In this document: positions 1 to 9,313 of the stretch, one piece after another | How positions within the stretch are numbered: the first letter of the stretch is position 1 | How the letters are laid out: every line of letters begins with the position of its first letter | Origin: a marine bacterium B5-7 | GTDB lineage: Bacteria; Pseudomonadota; Gammaproteobacteria; BQJM01 | Length of the DNA stretch: 64,000 bases | Direction of reading: 5' to 3' | Assembly (NCBI GenBank): GCA_021604705.1 | Contig: BQJM01000002.1 | Location: forward strand, 37,256-101,255 | Notes under the pieces: model-generated | The model's database searches: none | What the model was told of the DNA's origin: nothing | The model's input: only the letters and a program-made list of their open reading frames with translations | Made by a program: the position numbers and the translations under genes

Positions 1-387
1 TTGGAGCCTACCCGGGTTGCCGATCTCATTACATGTGCTGAAAAGAACATGCCGCACGCAAAAGATAACTATTATTACACCATAGAAAATGCTTCTCTCG
101 GCAACTTACCTTTGGGCAACAAAGAGTCTGAATGTTTATTCTATTGGATTAGAGGATTTTCATTTCGCGCAATCTCTCAACTCATCGGATTTGATGTGCG
201 CACTGTGCTGGATATACTGGATAATATCTGTTTTAAAAGTAGGTATGCTCAACGGCATGACTTAAGGGATTACATGATTGATCTCAACTATCAACAATTC
301 ATCCCGCCGACTATCTGGAAGAAATTTATGGGAAATTCCCTCCTTTTTCCTCAGGATCGATGGAAACACAATAAAAACATCAAATGA
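1..387 (+). CDS. LuxR-type HTH regulator, 5' end cut by the window
   Basis: The reading frame is open from the first base, so the true start lies outside the window and the visible 128 residues are the C-terminal part. Residues about 37-93 match the LuxR/FixJ DNA-binding helix-turn-helix: an L-x-x-x-E-x-E-C-L opening, a G-x-S-x-x-x-I-S-x-L-I-G helix, then R-T-V recognition helix and N-I-x-x-K. The Cys after the second Glu (ESECLFYW) is common in Legionella and Coxiella members of this family. Such proteins bind promoters, and many are response-regulator or orphan activators. No sensory domain is visible in this part, so the signal is unknown. The TTG at base 1 is not a supported start. Confidence 0.72.
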   Translation: MEPTRVADLITCAEKNMPHAKDNYYYTIENASLGNLPLGNKESECLFYWIRGFSFRAISQLIGFDVRTVLDILDNICFKSRYAQRHDLRDYMIDLNYQQFIPPTIWKKFMGNSLLFPQDRWKHNKNIK

Positions 388-449
388 TTTGTTTTGATTT
401 AAAAAACGGTAAGTACCCGGTATAGATTTCAAGTTTCTTTTCGCATCTA

Positions 450-1874
450 ATGCACGCTCCTGTGGTAAATGGAATGCAACAAATGTTAGAACTACCTATT
501 GAGTATTTTGGTCAGCGCCGCCATATTGCTGAAGAGATCATAAGCTGGCTAAGAAAAGACAATGGTGAAAAATACGCATTTTGCTATGATCTATTTTCTG
601 GATCAGCCTCTATCACCATTGCAGCAATAGGGAGCCCCGCAGCACAACAAATAGCACGCCATCACTACATTAATGATTGTTTCCCTGCGCTGACTGATTT
701 TCTGGAAGCTATAAAATCACGACCTTTTAGGGTGGGCGAAAGCTATAAAAAAGAATACCTAAAATTATGCACCATAGGCCCAAACTATTTTCCCCAAGCA
801 TTGAAAGAGTTTAATGCTGAAGGTACCACCGATTTCCGCCGCGCAGAACTACTACCCTTGTTACTTAACTTTTCTGATGGCGGCCTGCCTACTTTCGATA
901 AAGATAATAAATTTTCTCCTACAATATCCCCCGAACTATCTGCTGATAAACTAGAGTACCCACGTCTCAACCTCCCTGAAAACTTTATCAATGTCGATAC
1001 TTACATAAAACGTGTCTCTGAGCTATCGAAGCTGCTTAAGGATAACCAAACAACTATCACTGCAAAGAATTTTAGTCACTTTCGAACACCAGGTTTGATC
1101 ACTTCAAAGGATGTCGTCATATTAGATGCTCCCTACCCTGATGATTTTTCTCAAAAGCTCTATGACCGTCCTTTCACCGTTGACAAACTTCATCAGGAAC
1201 TGGGAGATTTCATTACCTTTTTGCTAGCTCAGGAAATACCTTTTATACTTTTTTATGGTGCAAACTGTAGTGCTCATTTTATGCCAGACAAAAAGGATTA
1301 CACAGAAAAAAGGGAATTCCCTCAATTACAGCATTATCTCCACTCTACAAATGAAGAATACTGCGAACATTTTTATATGCCACCTTATCTGTCGCTAGCA
1401 CAAAGCAGCGCATCCTTGCCGCAAAATGTCGTACATTCTTCAGCCTTAAAACAAGAACATTGGGAATCACCGAAAAAAACCAGAGAAATGGTTATTGAAA
1501 GAAATGCGGCACAAGCGACAAGCGCAGATGCCGCTAGCACAAGAGCAAGAAGAATGTTGAAAAGGAATCAAGAATCCCTTTTTCCTATCGGAGAAGAAGA
1601 ACAATTCGAGTTTAGCTCAGGTGAATCCAGCGGTTTATCCATGTTTCAAGAGCGGCAGCCCACTTCTACTTCCCCAACAAGAGGAAGCAGAAGAAAACGC
1701 ACCAAGCCCAGGCATGACTCAGTCTCATCAAGTGGCTCTAGTGATTCAGTGGCATCTAGCACAACAGCTGCTGTTGTCCCGCATTCGCGATCTCATGCCA
1801 AAAGCGATCAGGTACACACAAAACAAGAGGCCGTTGAGCCTCATTGGAGTCGCGTTCATTCAGCTCCTTTTTAG
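450..1874 (+). CDS. D12-class adenine-N6 methyltransferase-like protein with basic Ser-rich tail
   Basis: 474 residues. The N-terminal 310 residues follow the plan of D12 (Dam-like) DNA adenine methylases: YFGQRRHIAEEI (19-30) in place of the GGK region, DLFSGSASI (47-55) as the SAM loop, INDCFPALTDFLEAI (74-88), a central LPLLLNFSDGGLPTFD stretch resembling the Dam target-recognition entry, and ILDAPYPDD (224-232) in the motif IV position. The usual DPPY is DAPY (226-229), which may change or reduce catalysis. From about residue 340 the protein is low-complexity, rich in Ser, Thr and Arg, with RGSRRKRTKPRH (411-422), which resembles a nuclear localisation signal. No restriction endonuclease lies beside it. 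It overlaps the next gene tail to tail by 15 bp. No strong Shine-Dalgarno precedes the ATG at 450; 474 is an alternative start. A role as a host-directed effector is an inference. Confidence 0.65.
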   Translation: MHAPVVNGMQQMLELPIEYFGQRRHIAEEIISWLRKDNGEKYAFCYDLFSGSASITIAAIGSPAAQQIARHHYINDCFPALTDFLEAIKSRPFRVGESYKKEYLKLCTIGPNYFPQALKEFNAEGTTDFRRAELLPLLLNFSDGGLPTFDKDNKFSPTISPELSADKLEYPRLNLPENFINVDTYIKRVSELSKLLKDNQTTITAKNFSHFRTPGLITSKDVVILDAPYPDDFSQKLYDRPFTVDKLHQELGDFITFLLAQEIPFILFYGANCSAHFMPDKKDYTEKREFPQLQHYLHSTNEEYCEHFYMPPYLSLAQSSASLPQNVVHSSALKQEHWESPKKTREMVIERNAAQATSADAASTRARRMLKRNQESLFPIGEEEQFEFSSGESSGLSMFQERQPTSTSPTRGSRRKRTKPRHDSVSSSGSSDSVASSTTAAVVPHSRSHAKSDQVHTKQEAVEPHWSRVHSAPF

Positions 1875-2723
1875 CAATGTCTTTGTATTCAGCTCCGCTT
1901 CACATAGCAAGCGCTCAAGCTGTGTCGTTGCATCGGGTTTTTCGATAATCATGCCTAGACTTACGCTTAGCATGTCATGAAGTCCCGTTTCTTGCTGTGT
2001 TTTTTTCAAGACATCAACAATCACTTTTTCAAAAGGAAGTACATCAATTGATGGCGCATGCGATGCTACAAGGAAATTTTCATCTCCCGATCTCGCTAAA
2101 ATATCGGTTTCTTGAGAGGCCGCTTTCAAGTGCTTCGCGAAAATTGCCAACACACCATCACCTTGTGGAAAACCTAATTGACGCCTCACTTCTTTCAAGC
2201 CTTTTAATTCAATATGTGCGATAAAGATACAGCGGTCAAAACTTCTCGTCATCTTGATTAAAGCTGCTGCATGCGAGAAAAAACCTCGCGTATTATAAAG
2301 CTCTGTTAGATAGTCATGCTGTGACAGAAATTGAATATGCTCTTTGTACCCGACTTCTTTAGTGACATTTTTCTGGATACCGACAAAATGGGTGGCGCGA
2401 CCCACATCGTCAAAAATAGGTGACAAACTTAACTCATTCCAAAATGTGCTTCCATCCTTGCGCATATTTTTAATACGAACACGACAGTTCGTGAAATTTT
2501 CTAGTGCATGACGTACTTGCACTAAGTTTTGCTGTGGCGGTAAATTTCCCTGCAAAAAACGGCAATTTCTACCAAGAATTTCCTCTTTATCATAACCGGT
2601 TAAACGCTCAAAAGCGCGGTTAACATAAATGAGGGGTAAATCTGGTGCAAGCGCATCAGAGATGGTCACCCCATCATTGGCAGCATCTAAAGCCCTCACA
2701 GCCAACGATTGTGGAATCGACAT
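1860..2723 (-). CDS. LOV photosensor with degenerate GGDEF domain
   Basis: The start was moved to the ATG at 2723 because GAGGTG lies 7 bases upstream; this gives 287 residues. The N-terminal PAS domain is a LOV domain: NRAFERLTGY (35-44), GRNCRFLQG (51-59) with the flavin-adduct Cys54, MRKDGSTFWNEL (87-98), and FVGIQ (113-117) with the signalling Gln. LOV domains bind FMN and form a cysteinyl adduct in blue light. The C-terminal half (from about 130) has the fold signature of a diguanylate cyclase (QHDYLTELYN), but the active loop reads RSGDENF (211-217) instead of R-x-GGDEF, so a Gly and the catalytic Glu are lost. It probably senses light or redox and signals by protein contact or by binding a nucleotide, not by making cyclic di-GMP. 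No membrane segment is seen. Confidence 0.85.
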   Translation of the reverse strand: MSIPQSLAVRALDAANDGVTISDALAPDLPLIYVNRAFERLTGYDKEEILGRNCRFLQGNLPPQQNLVQVRHALENFTNCRVRIKNMRKDGSTFWNELSLSPIFDDVGRATHFVGIQKNVTKEVGYKEHIQFLSQHDYLTELYNTRGFFSHAAALIKMTRSFDRCIFIAHIELKGLKEVRRQLGFPQGDGVLAIFAKHLKAASQETDILARSGDENFLVASHAPSIDVLPFEKVIVDVLKKTQQETGLHDMLSVSLGMIIEKPDATTQLERLLCEAELNTKTLLKRS

Positions 2724-2856
2724 AAACACCTCTAGTCGAAAAAAAATCATTCTAGCAATACCTATTAAGCATTTAAACACTTATTTACCGCCATATTGAC
2801 AAAGTCCATTCAAAAAGATAGCATCCTGCAACTTCCTCGAGAAGGCGAAAATAATA

Positions 2857-4470
2857 ATGTCAGACTTACAAGCATCAACTGGAGATACTACTGCAAACGA
2901 TCCAAGCAATACCTTAGAACTTCAATCGCTAACAACAACCAGCACATCACAAACAAACAACGCACCACCTCGTTTAAGCTACACTCAATTAGCCATTTTA
3001 TCCCTGAGACAAATTGGGGCGTCTACCGTGATTGCATTAGCAAACAAAACAGCAGGGACAACGTGCTTTTATTTTGTTAGTCAAAATGCTAGTAGCAAAG
3101 TAGTCTCTGCTTTTGGACTCATTAATCCAACACAAATACTAACATTTACGATCCCCTCACTTGCTGTTGGTATTCCAACCACGATTTACGCTAGCGCGAT
3201 CTATCGAAAACCAACAGAATGGAAAAACCTAGATCGCGTGATTCGCTATGGCTTGATATTTTCAGCTAGATTAGCCCCTCTTGCGATGACGGCTATGGTC
3301 CTATCACCACTGATCTTTCTGTCTGCCTCTCAAGATCATGAAATCCGCGATCTTGCGTTAAACTATTTTAAATGGTTTGTTTGGGTTACCCTACCAGGCT
3401 TACCCTTGAGTGTTTTGCGCCGTACGCACTTAGGCATGCGACAATATCCCCTACCTGTTCTCACAGGTTTATTAAAAAATTTCACCCTCATTGGCACCAC
3501 CTATTTGCTTACAGAGCAGGGTTGGAATATTGCGAGCTGGTCTGCTTCACGATTTTTTACTGAGAGCGGCGCATTCTTGTCTTTTGCATTGCTCAGCCGC
3601 ACACTTCCTCGCTTCGCACCATTCGGCATGCTGCATCAGCTACAAACCGTCGAACACACCCCGGAGGAAGCCCAACAATTCCGCCACGATGGTATGCTGG
3701 CAGCCCTACCTGTCTTACTAGAAACATTCACTGTTTTGTTTTCAAATCTCATGATGGCAAAACTAGGCAGCACTGTCATGGCAGCGCATGCTGCATCCGA
3801 TGATTATGCCGTCTGGATTGTGACACTGGCAGCCAGCACAATGCAGGCAGCGATGCACATGGTAATCAATGCACGTGAAGACCAACAAAAATCTGTTGCC
3901 ATCATTATTGCAACAACAAATTTAGTAATATCAGCAGCTTTAGGGATTGTTTTTTCTGGTGGTGCTAACTGGTTTATCAGCCGATTCATTCATGATAATC
4001 CTGATGCGCATGCACTGGGTATCAATCTTTTATACCTAACCTCTGCCATACAAGTGCTTGATGCAACAAAGTTTGCAGCCCTCGGCTTATTACGAGGTAT
4101 GCGTGACTTTAAATACCCCCTGATGGTTTCTGCCGCAACTAGCGTATCAACCATCGCATTAAGTGCGCTACTTGGTTTGGCAACGCCACTGGGCGCGTAT
4201 GGTTTTCGTTTAGGCGCGGGCCTCAATATTTTGCTTGCTAATGTATGGCTATGGGGACGCTGGCATCATCATTATCGACAAATGCAAAAAGACGATGGCC
4301 GAAATACCCTAAAAACAAGCTTAGCACGTGAAACCTACAGAGAGGCGGCAACAGCGCTCGTTTCTGGAGGCTTCTGGCATACTAGAGCAACTGAGAACGA
4401 CGAACAGCGCGCCTTACTGGACGGTGCTCGCCCTTCTCGCGGCTGCCCCATGCCTTGTATGATACTTTAG
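2857..4470 (+). CDS. MATE-like multidrug/cation exporter
   Basis: 537 residues. A hydrophilic Thr/Ser-rich N-terminus of about 40 residues is followed by roughly twelve hydrophobic segments. The pattern around GLINPTQILTFTIPSLAVG and the second-half repeat around AAHAASDDYAVWIVTL resembles the two bundles of MATE (NorM-type) transporters, which export cationic compounds using Na+ or H+ gradients across the inner membrane. The extended N-terminus and a soluble C-terminal tail of about 50 residues are unusual for the family. GAGAAGG lies upstream of the start at a rather long distance. The gene stands alone between the divergent LOV gene and coaX. Substrate is unknown. The assignment rests on topology and general pattern rather than one diagnostic motif. 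Confidence 0.6.
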   Translation: MSDLQASTGDTTANDPSNTLELQSLTTTSTSQTNNAPPRLSYTQLAILSLRQIGASTVIALANKTAGTTCFYFVSQNASSKVVSAFGLINPTQILTFTIPSLAVGIPTTIYASAIYRKPTEWKNLDRVIRYGLIFSARLAPLAMTAMVLSPLIFLSASQDHEIRDLALNYFKWFVWVTLPGLPLSVLRRTHLGMRQYPLPVLTGLLKNFTLIGTTYLLTEQGWNIASWSASRFFTESGAFLSFALLSRTLPRFAPFGMLHQLQTVEHTPEEAQQFRHDGMLAALPVLLETFTVLFSNLMMAKLGSTVMAAHAASDDYAVWIVTLAASTMQAAMHMVINAREDQQKSVAIIIATTNLVISAALGIVFSGGANWFISRFIHDNPDAHALGINLLYLTSAIQVLDATKFAALGLLRGMRDFKYPLMVSAATSVSTIALSALLGLATPLGAYGFRLGAGLNILLANVWLWGRWHHHYRQMQKDDGRNTLKTSLARETYREAATALVSGGFWHTRATENDEQRALLDGARPSRGCPMPCMIL

Positions 4471-4533
4471 CTTCATTTATAATTTCCGGACAGCGTTGAC
4501 CTATACCTTCATTAGCAGCGACCAGGAGAAATC

Positions 4534-5301
4534 ATGAAACTATGCATCGATATCGGTAACACTCACGTCTTTGGTGGTGTTTTTGATCAAACTGACCTAC
4601 GATTTCGCTTTCGTTACCCCACATCCCAAGCAACCACTTCCGATCAATTTGGCCTGTTTTTAAAAGGCGTACTGCGTGAAAATCAATGCGATCCGAATGC
4701 CATTGATGCCATTGGCATTAGTTCTGTCGTACCTTCTCTGGATTATTCCATCATCGCTGCATGCATTAAGTATTTAGGGATCACGCCCACGCAATTGAAA
4801 CCTGGGATTAAAACTGGCTTGCGCATCGAAGTAAAAAATCCTGTAGAGCTTGGCGCCGATCGCATTGCAAATGCTGTTGCGGCCTTAGCGCAATTTCCCA
4901 ATAAACATTTACTTATTCTAGATTTTGGCACGGCAACCACATTGTGTGCTATTAACAAAAAAGGGGCTTACTTAGGCGGTAGCATTATGCCTGGCATGAA
5001 AATATCCATGCAGGCCTTGAATGACAATGCAGCAAAACTCAGTCCTGTTGATATTCTGAAGCCAACTAAAGCGCTCGGACAAACGACTATCAGCAACATT
5101 CAATCGGGTTTGTACTACGGCCAGTTAGGTGCTTTGCGCGAACTAATCACACGCATTTCACAAGAAGCTTTCCCTGATGAGAAACCTGTGGTGCTAGCAA
5201 CCGGTGGTTACGCACATTTGTTTGCAGAAGAAAATCTATATGACGTTCACCTACAAGATTTAGTCTTACATGGAATGCGTTTGATTTTAGAGAGGAACTA
5301 G
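4534..5301 (+). CDS. coaX: Type III pantothenate kinase
   Basis: 255 residues, normal length for CoaX. It phosphorylates pantothenate with ATP, the first committed step of coenzyme A synthesis, in the cytoplasm. Visible motifs are the phosphate-binding CIDIGNTH (4-11), GADRIANAVAA, the FGTATTLCAI strand with its catalytic Asp, and GAYLGGSIMPGM. These belong to the ASKHA-fold type III enzymes, which are distinct from CoaA and are not feedback-inhibited by CoA. A clear AGGAG precedes the ATG by 6 bases. It faces the convergent histidine kinase gene, with 29 bases between them. No biotin ligase gene (often linked to coaX) is adjacent. Confidence 0.96.
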   Translation: MKLCIDIGNTHVFGGVFDQTDLRFRFRYPTSQATTSDQFGLFLKGVLRENQCDPNAIDAIGISSVVPSLDYSIIAACIKYLGITPTQLKPGIKTGLRIEVKNPVELGADRIANAVAALAQFPNKHLLILDFGTATTLCAINKKGAYLGGSIMPGMKISMQALNDNAAKLSPVDILKPTKALGQTTISNIQSGLYYGQLGALRELITRISQEAFPDEKPVVLATGGYAHLFAEENLYDVHLQDLVLHGMRLILERN

Positions 5302-5330
5302 TTTTTCCCGCCACGCCCTCACCGCGACAC

Positions 5331-6857
5331 TCAAGTCAACATGTCATCAGACAACGGTAACTTAAAAGGTATATAAATCGTAAATTTACTCCCTTCCCCT
5401 AGGGCGCTCTCAAGATCAATGTCCCCGCCCAGATCTTCTTCAACAAATTGCTTCACTAGATGTAACCCTAAACCTTGCCCTTTCTGTTTGCCATGATAAC
5501 TAGGATCTAAGCGCGTAAATTTATCGAATACCTCACGCTGCTTCTCTTTGGGGATACCGATACCCGTATCTTGCACAACAAACCTCAGCACAACACGCCT
5601 ATTTTTATCTGAGTGTTCAGCCAATTCAACAGAAACACTCACAGCACCTTTTTCCGTGAATTTTAGCGCATTACTCATAAGGTTAATCAAAACACTTTGC
5701 ACCCGATAATTGTCACCAATCACCGCACGAGGAACATCATCCGCTAAAAACAAATCAATGCCTAAGCCCGCACTTATTGCAGCAGGGCGTTGAAGCACAA
5801 CCAACTTTTGAATAAGGTCACGCACATCAAAACATTTTTCTTCTCGTGGTGCTGCGCCACCTTCACCCTGAGCATGTGACGCAAATTCCAAAATCATATT
5901 GCAATATGATAATAATTGATCGGCAGAAATAGAGATATCATCCAACATTGCCTTTTTCTCTGGATCGGTTTCGTCTTCTGCCAACAATACCGACAAGCCA
6001 TAAATCCCGTTAAATGGGGTGCGAATATCATGCTGCATATTACGAATAAATTCATCTTTTGCTTGGTTTGCCACCTCAGCATTTTTCTTCGCTTCTTCTA
6101 ACTCTAGCTCTGCGCATTTACGGTCAGAAATATCTGTATAAATGCCTAATACACCAATCACACGAGCACCCTTTTCCAACATGGGCACTTTGGATACCAG
6201 CATAGTACGCACACTACCATCGGTTTGGGTTTGAGATTCTTCAAAACCTAGTTTAGGGTCTCGCGTATCCATTACCACTTGATCATCTTCTCGGTAAGCT
6301 GCAGCATGTTCTCCCCAAGGCATATCCTCATCCTTTTTGCCAATAATGTCTGCGGGTTCACGCAGCTTCGCAGCTAAGGCAAACGCCTTGTTACAGCCTT
6401 TAAAATAGCCCTGACGATCCTTCCAAAAAATAAAATGGGGAATATTATCAATAATACTTTGCAAATAAATGGCTAAGTGCTTTGCTTGTGCCTGGTATTC
6501 TCGAGGTTTTGTGACATTTCTACCAACAATGAGAATTTGTTGGCATTGTTTCTCAGCCATCAAAGGTAACACTCGACAATTAATAATATTTTTAGGTCGC
6601 GTGTGGTTAATGGTGAATTCAAGATCTTTTAAAATTTGACCCGATTTCGTTTCATTAAAGTTTGCTAAAGGAAAATCCAGTGATTGATCTTTACAAAGCT
6701 GCAAAAAATCTTGCCCCACCACTTCACTCGCACGCAGTTCAAGTACATGCTCTGCATCGTGATTGATGGATGCTATTTTCAAATCAGCATCTAGCGTGAT
6801 AAGAAAAAAACCGCCATGGTTAAATATTAGCTCATAGGAATCGCGTTGTAAGTCCAT
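5331..6857 (-). CDS. Soluble PAS-PAS sensor histidine kinase
   Basis: 508 residues with no membrane segment. PAS 1 spans about 8-115 and PAS 2 about 130-245, the latter ending in the typical GIYTDISDRK motif. A coiled linker leads to the dimerisation helix FIRNMQHDIRTPF with phospho-acceptor His276, then the N box NLMSNALKF (Asn396), G1 DTGIG (430-434), an F box, and G2 GQGLG (460-464). It autophosphorylates on His and should pass phosphate to a response regulator. It has no receiver domain of its own and no regulator gene lies beside it, so the partner is elsewhere. GGA lies upstream of the ATG in an AT-rich leader. HD follows the acceptor position where many kinases have HE. Confidence 0.92.
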   Translation of the reverse strand: MDLQRDSYELIFNHGGFFLITLDADLKIASINHDAEHVLELRASEVVGQDFLQLCKDQSLDFPLANFNETKSGQILKDLEFTINHTRPKNIINCRVLPLMAEKQCQQILIVGRNVTKPREYQAQAKHLAIYLQSIIDNIPHFIFWKDRQGYFKGCNKAFALAAKLREPADIIGKKDEDMPWGEHAAAYREDDQVVMDTRDPKLGFEESQTQTDGSVRTMLVSKVPMLEKGARVIGVLGIYTDISDRKCAELELEEAKKNAEVANQAKDEFIRNMQHDIRTPFNGIYGLSVLLAEDETDPEKKAMLDDISISADQLLSYCNMILEFASHAQGEGGAAPREEKCFDVRDLIQKLVVLQRPAAISAGLGIDLFLADDVPRAVIGDNYRVQSVLINLMSNALKFTEKGAVSVSVELAEHSDKNRRVVLRFVVQDTGIGIPKEKQREVFDKFTRLDPSYHGKQKGQGLGLHLVKQFVEEDLGGDIDLESALGEGSKFTIYIPFKLPLSDDMLT

Positions 6858-6908
6858 TTATTTCCTTTTTTATTTCCTAACGAAAAAACAAACAGCATAC
6901 AAAAGTAG

Positions 6909-8912
6909 TTAGGAGGTAAATGTTGCTAGCGATGAACCAAGGGTTTGACTACGTTTGCGATTAGTAAGTGCAGCAACATCATCATCAGATGGTACAACAT
7001 GCTCTTGAGCTGATTGCGAACGCTTTGGAGGCAAAGATGAAACAAAAAACTGTTGAGTATTCGCAAAGAAAGAATCTTGAGGATCCGCAAAACGACCTGG
7101 CATCACAGATTGACGGCTCCTTAGTTCAGCCTCAAAGTCATCCGGGGCCAGCAAATCATCTGGGATAGCAGTTATTTCAGGGTTACAAAGATAATCCACC
7201 ACCATACGAGCAACTTCAGGTGCCCAGCTCACCTTCATGCCTCTAGCCTCTACATAAGTAGGTAACTCACCCTTGATAACACCAGAATGCGTGCGAGCAT
7301 CAATGTTTGTCCCCAATGTTTGGGTATCTCCATAAAAGACCCGAGCATTCTCTATATTTATCACCTCACTCAATCCAGGATAATATCGTTCTGCCTCTGT
7401 TAAAATCGCACGCATTAATGCATTCATTTCATCAACAGGAGGCAACGCATCTAAATATTTACTCACAAAAGAACCTGGGCCAGCAGCAACCCCATAGACA
7501 ATATTCGTTTTCTTTTCGGCAGAAATACATAAAACCTGCTTTCCTTTCTCATCCATTCGAGAAGCAACTGCGGCAAAAGCACCAGGCACCATGACACAAT
7601 TGGGTTTAGCCCATTTCGCCCCATCTTTAACAGGCACTCTAACTAGCGCCTTAACTCTATCCACAGCATTGAGTTTTGGCAAAGCAAGCATGTTTCTGAT
7701 CGCATTCGCACCATGCATAGCAGCATTGACAATATGAGTCACCTGCGCGATGTGTTTCGGCTTGCTAGCCCATTCATCAGCTGTTAGGTCGCCAGGTTGC
7801 TGTGTAGGATCTAGTTTAATATAGGTGATCTCGTAACCACCATCCTTCTTCTGCACACCCGTCACAAAGCTAGAAAAATGATTCCGAATATTCCTGTGTT
7901 TAGCAAGCTCGCTTCGCATTTCAGCAGTCAGCTTACTGGTGTTAATCAAAGGCTCTCTGAAATCATACACAGCAACAATCTTTTCATCAGCCTGGAGGCT
8001 AATATCCCACTCTTGTCTTTCGAGTTCTCTCATAAAATCATCAGGATGACAAAACAATTCAGCAAGAGATTCATCCTTAGCATAAGCCTCACGATAATGC
8101 TCCGCCAGTGCAGTAAACCGCCGTGCTACCTCATCCAGCTCAACAACTCCATCTGATCTTACAATGTAACGACAGGAACGCTGCTGGCTATACGCGGGCG
8201 CATCTTTGTAAACACAATCAGGAAAACGTCTCATGAAGGAAATGCCGTGTTCTAGCATGGGGACCATCGTATCCATACCACCTGCGACAAAGTGTGGGCC
8301 CAGATTCAAGCGTAAAGCCTGCGCTGCCTTTGTGGTACCCTGCATAATCAAGGAACTGGCATCAAACAACAGAACCTTAGGTGGACGATCAGATTCCCCT
8401 AAGCGCATGGTTGCAGCGCGCTGCTCAGCAGCATCTGTCTTAGCCTCCTCCTCGGCGATAAAAGCCGGCAAAGAGTCTCTTAATTCTTCAAGCGATTGCC
8501 CGTGACTTTTTTGGCGTGCAAGCACCGTTAGGTGTCTCAGCATTTCAGATATCAACGGCGTGAAGCCATTATATACCTTGTCGCCAGTCGGTTGAGGCTC
8601 CTGAGTATTCGAATAGGCTTGCTCTAGCTGCTGTTTAGTCCCTTCATCCAGCTTCTTTAGCGCAGCGGCAGAAGTTAAGAGGGCTTGGAGAGTTGACATC
8701 TCAGTCACGACCCGACGATGGGCTGCCGCAGTCTGCCGTAACGCAGACTGCGTCACGTCAAGTTTCGCGAGCTCTGCCGCAATCATGCACCCAGTAATAC
8801 CCGCACCGATAACCGCAACGACCTTGTCGCTAGGCACAGGAGATTGTCCAGTCCGTCTTACTGACGCTGGAGATAACACTTCTGCTTGCACTGGTACTTC
8901 TATTTCTGGCAT
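6909..8912 (-). CDS. FAD-dependent oxidoreductase (DAO-like) with an inserted helical domain
   Basis: 667 residues. The FAD dinucleotide-binding motif GAGITG (36-41) follows a strand VVAVI, as in the glycine/D-amino-acid oxidase superfamily. In normal members the second strand and the ribose-binding acidic residue come about 20 residues later. Here about 125 mostly helical, Ala/Gln/Glu-rich residues (52-176) intervene before KVLLFDASS (179-187) and the TTKAAQALRLNLG region that resembles the usual substrate-side loop. The later part (HIVNAAMHGANAIRNML and the GTNIDARTHSGVIKGEL region) fits the C-terminal FAD-binding portion. The final 60 residues are polar and probably disordered. It stands alone, divergent from the recombinase. 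Substrate is unknown. Confidence 0.7.
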   Translation of the reverse strand: MPEIEVPVQAEVLSPASVRRTGQSPVPSDKVVAVIGAGITGCMIAAELAKLDVTQSALRQTAAAHRRVVTEMSTLQALLTSAAALKKLDEGTKQQLEQAYSNTQEPQPTGDKVYNGFTPLISEMLRHLTVLARQKSHGQSLEELRDSLPAFIAEEEAKTDAAEQRAATMRLGESDRPPKVLLFDASSLIMQGTTKAAQALRLNLGPHFVAGGMDTMVPMLEHGISFMRRFPDCVYKDAPAYSQQRSCRYIVRSDGVVELDEVARRFTALAEHYREAYAKDESLAELFCHPDDFMRELERQEWDISLQADEKIVAVYDFREPLINTSKLTAEMRSELAKHRNIRNHFSSFVTGVQKKDGGYEITYIKLDPTQQPGDLTADEWASKPKHIAQVTHIVNAAMHGANAIRNMLALPKLNAVDRVKALVRVPVKDGAKWAKPNCVMVPGAFAAVASRMDEKGKQVLCISAEKKTNIVYGVAAGPGSFVSKYLDALPPVDEMNALMRAILTEAERYYPGLSEVINIENARVFYGDTQTLGTNIDARTHSGVIKGELPTYVEARGMKVSWAPEVARMVVDYLCNPEITAIPDDLLAPDDFEAELRSRQSVMPGRFADPQDSFFANTQQFFVSSLPPKRSQSAQEHVVPSDDDVAALTNRKRSQTLGSSLATFTS

Positions 8913-9313
8913 CTCGTGGACCCGCCTACTTTTGTTAAGACATCAGCCATTGCTTTAGCCGAATCCTAACACCTCTTTTAATAAGATAGCTATAATGGTT
9001 TACTGTTGTTTTTGAATCTTTCTTTCACATGGCCGATATTAGAATTCTTATATCCCTTCGCGTCAATGGTTACTTTCCCTTATAGCGTTGAGAAAAAGTC
9101 CATTCTTAGCGTCCGCAATTGTCCCGTTTGATGCAGGACAAATCACCACGCTCATTCCTTGTTGCGCGGATGATGACAAATCAACGCCCACAGATCAACC
9201 ACTACTCACATCTTTTCCACAAGTAAAGAAACCGTTTGTCATATTTTTAACCGCATTAGCTCTTTACATGTCTCGCTAGTTAGGATAACTGCCAGTTATC
9301 TACACAAGGAAGA
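8913..9313. other. Intergenic region between divergent genes
   Basis: About 400 AT-rich bases between the FAD oxidoreductase (minus) and the recombinase (plus), expected to hold divergent promoters. The only structure I could define is the 17-bp palindrome at 9284-9300. Two DnaA-box-like 9-mers occur (TTTTCCACA near 9212 and TTATCTACA at 9296), probably by chance. A TTG-started open frame at 9088-9279 has no ribosome site or recognisable product. Confidence 0.5.
9284..9300. promoter_or_regulatory. 17-bp perfect palindrome before recombinase gene
   Basis: GATAACTG-C-CAGTTATC is a perfect inverted repeat with a 1-base centre, ending 13 bases before the GTG start of the recombinase. It fits an operator for autoregulation better than a recombination core, which normally has a 6-8 bp spacer. 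Confidence 0.45.

Noticed and set aside
9088..9279. Open frame of 63 codons before the recombinase
   Set aside because: TTG start without ribosome site, no recognisable product, and it lies in a likely divergent promoter region.
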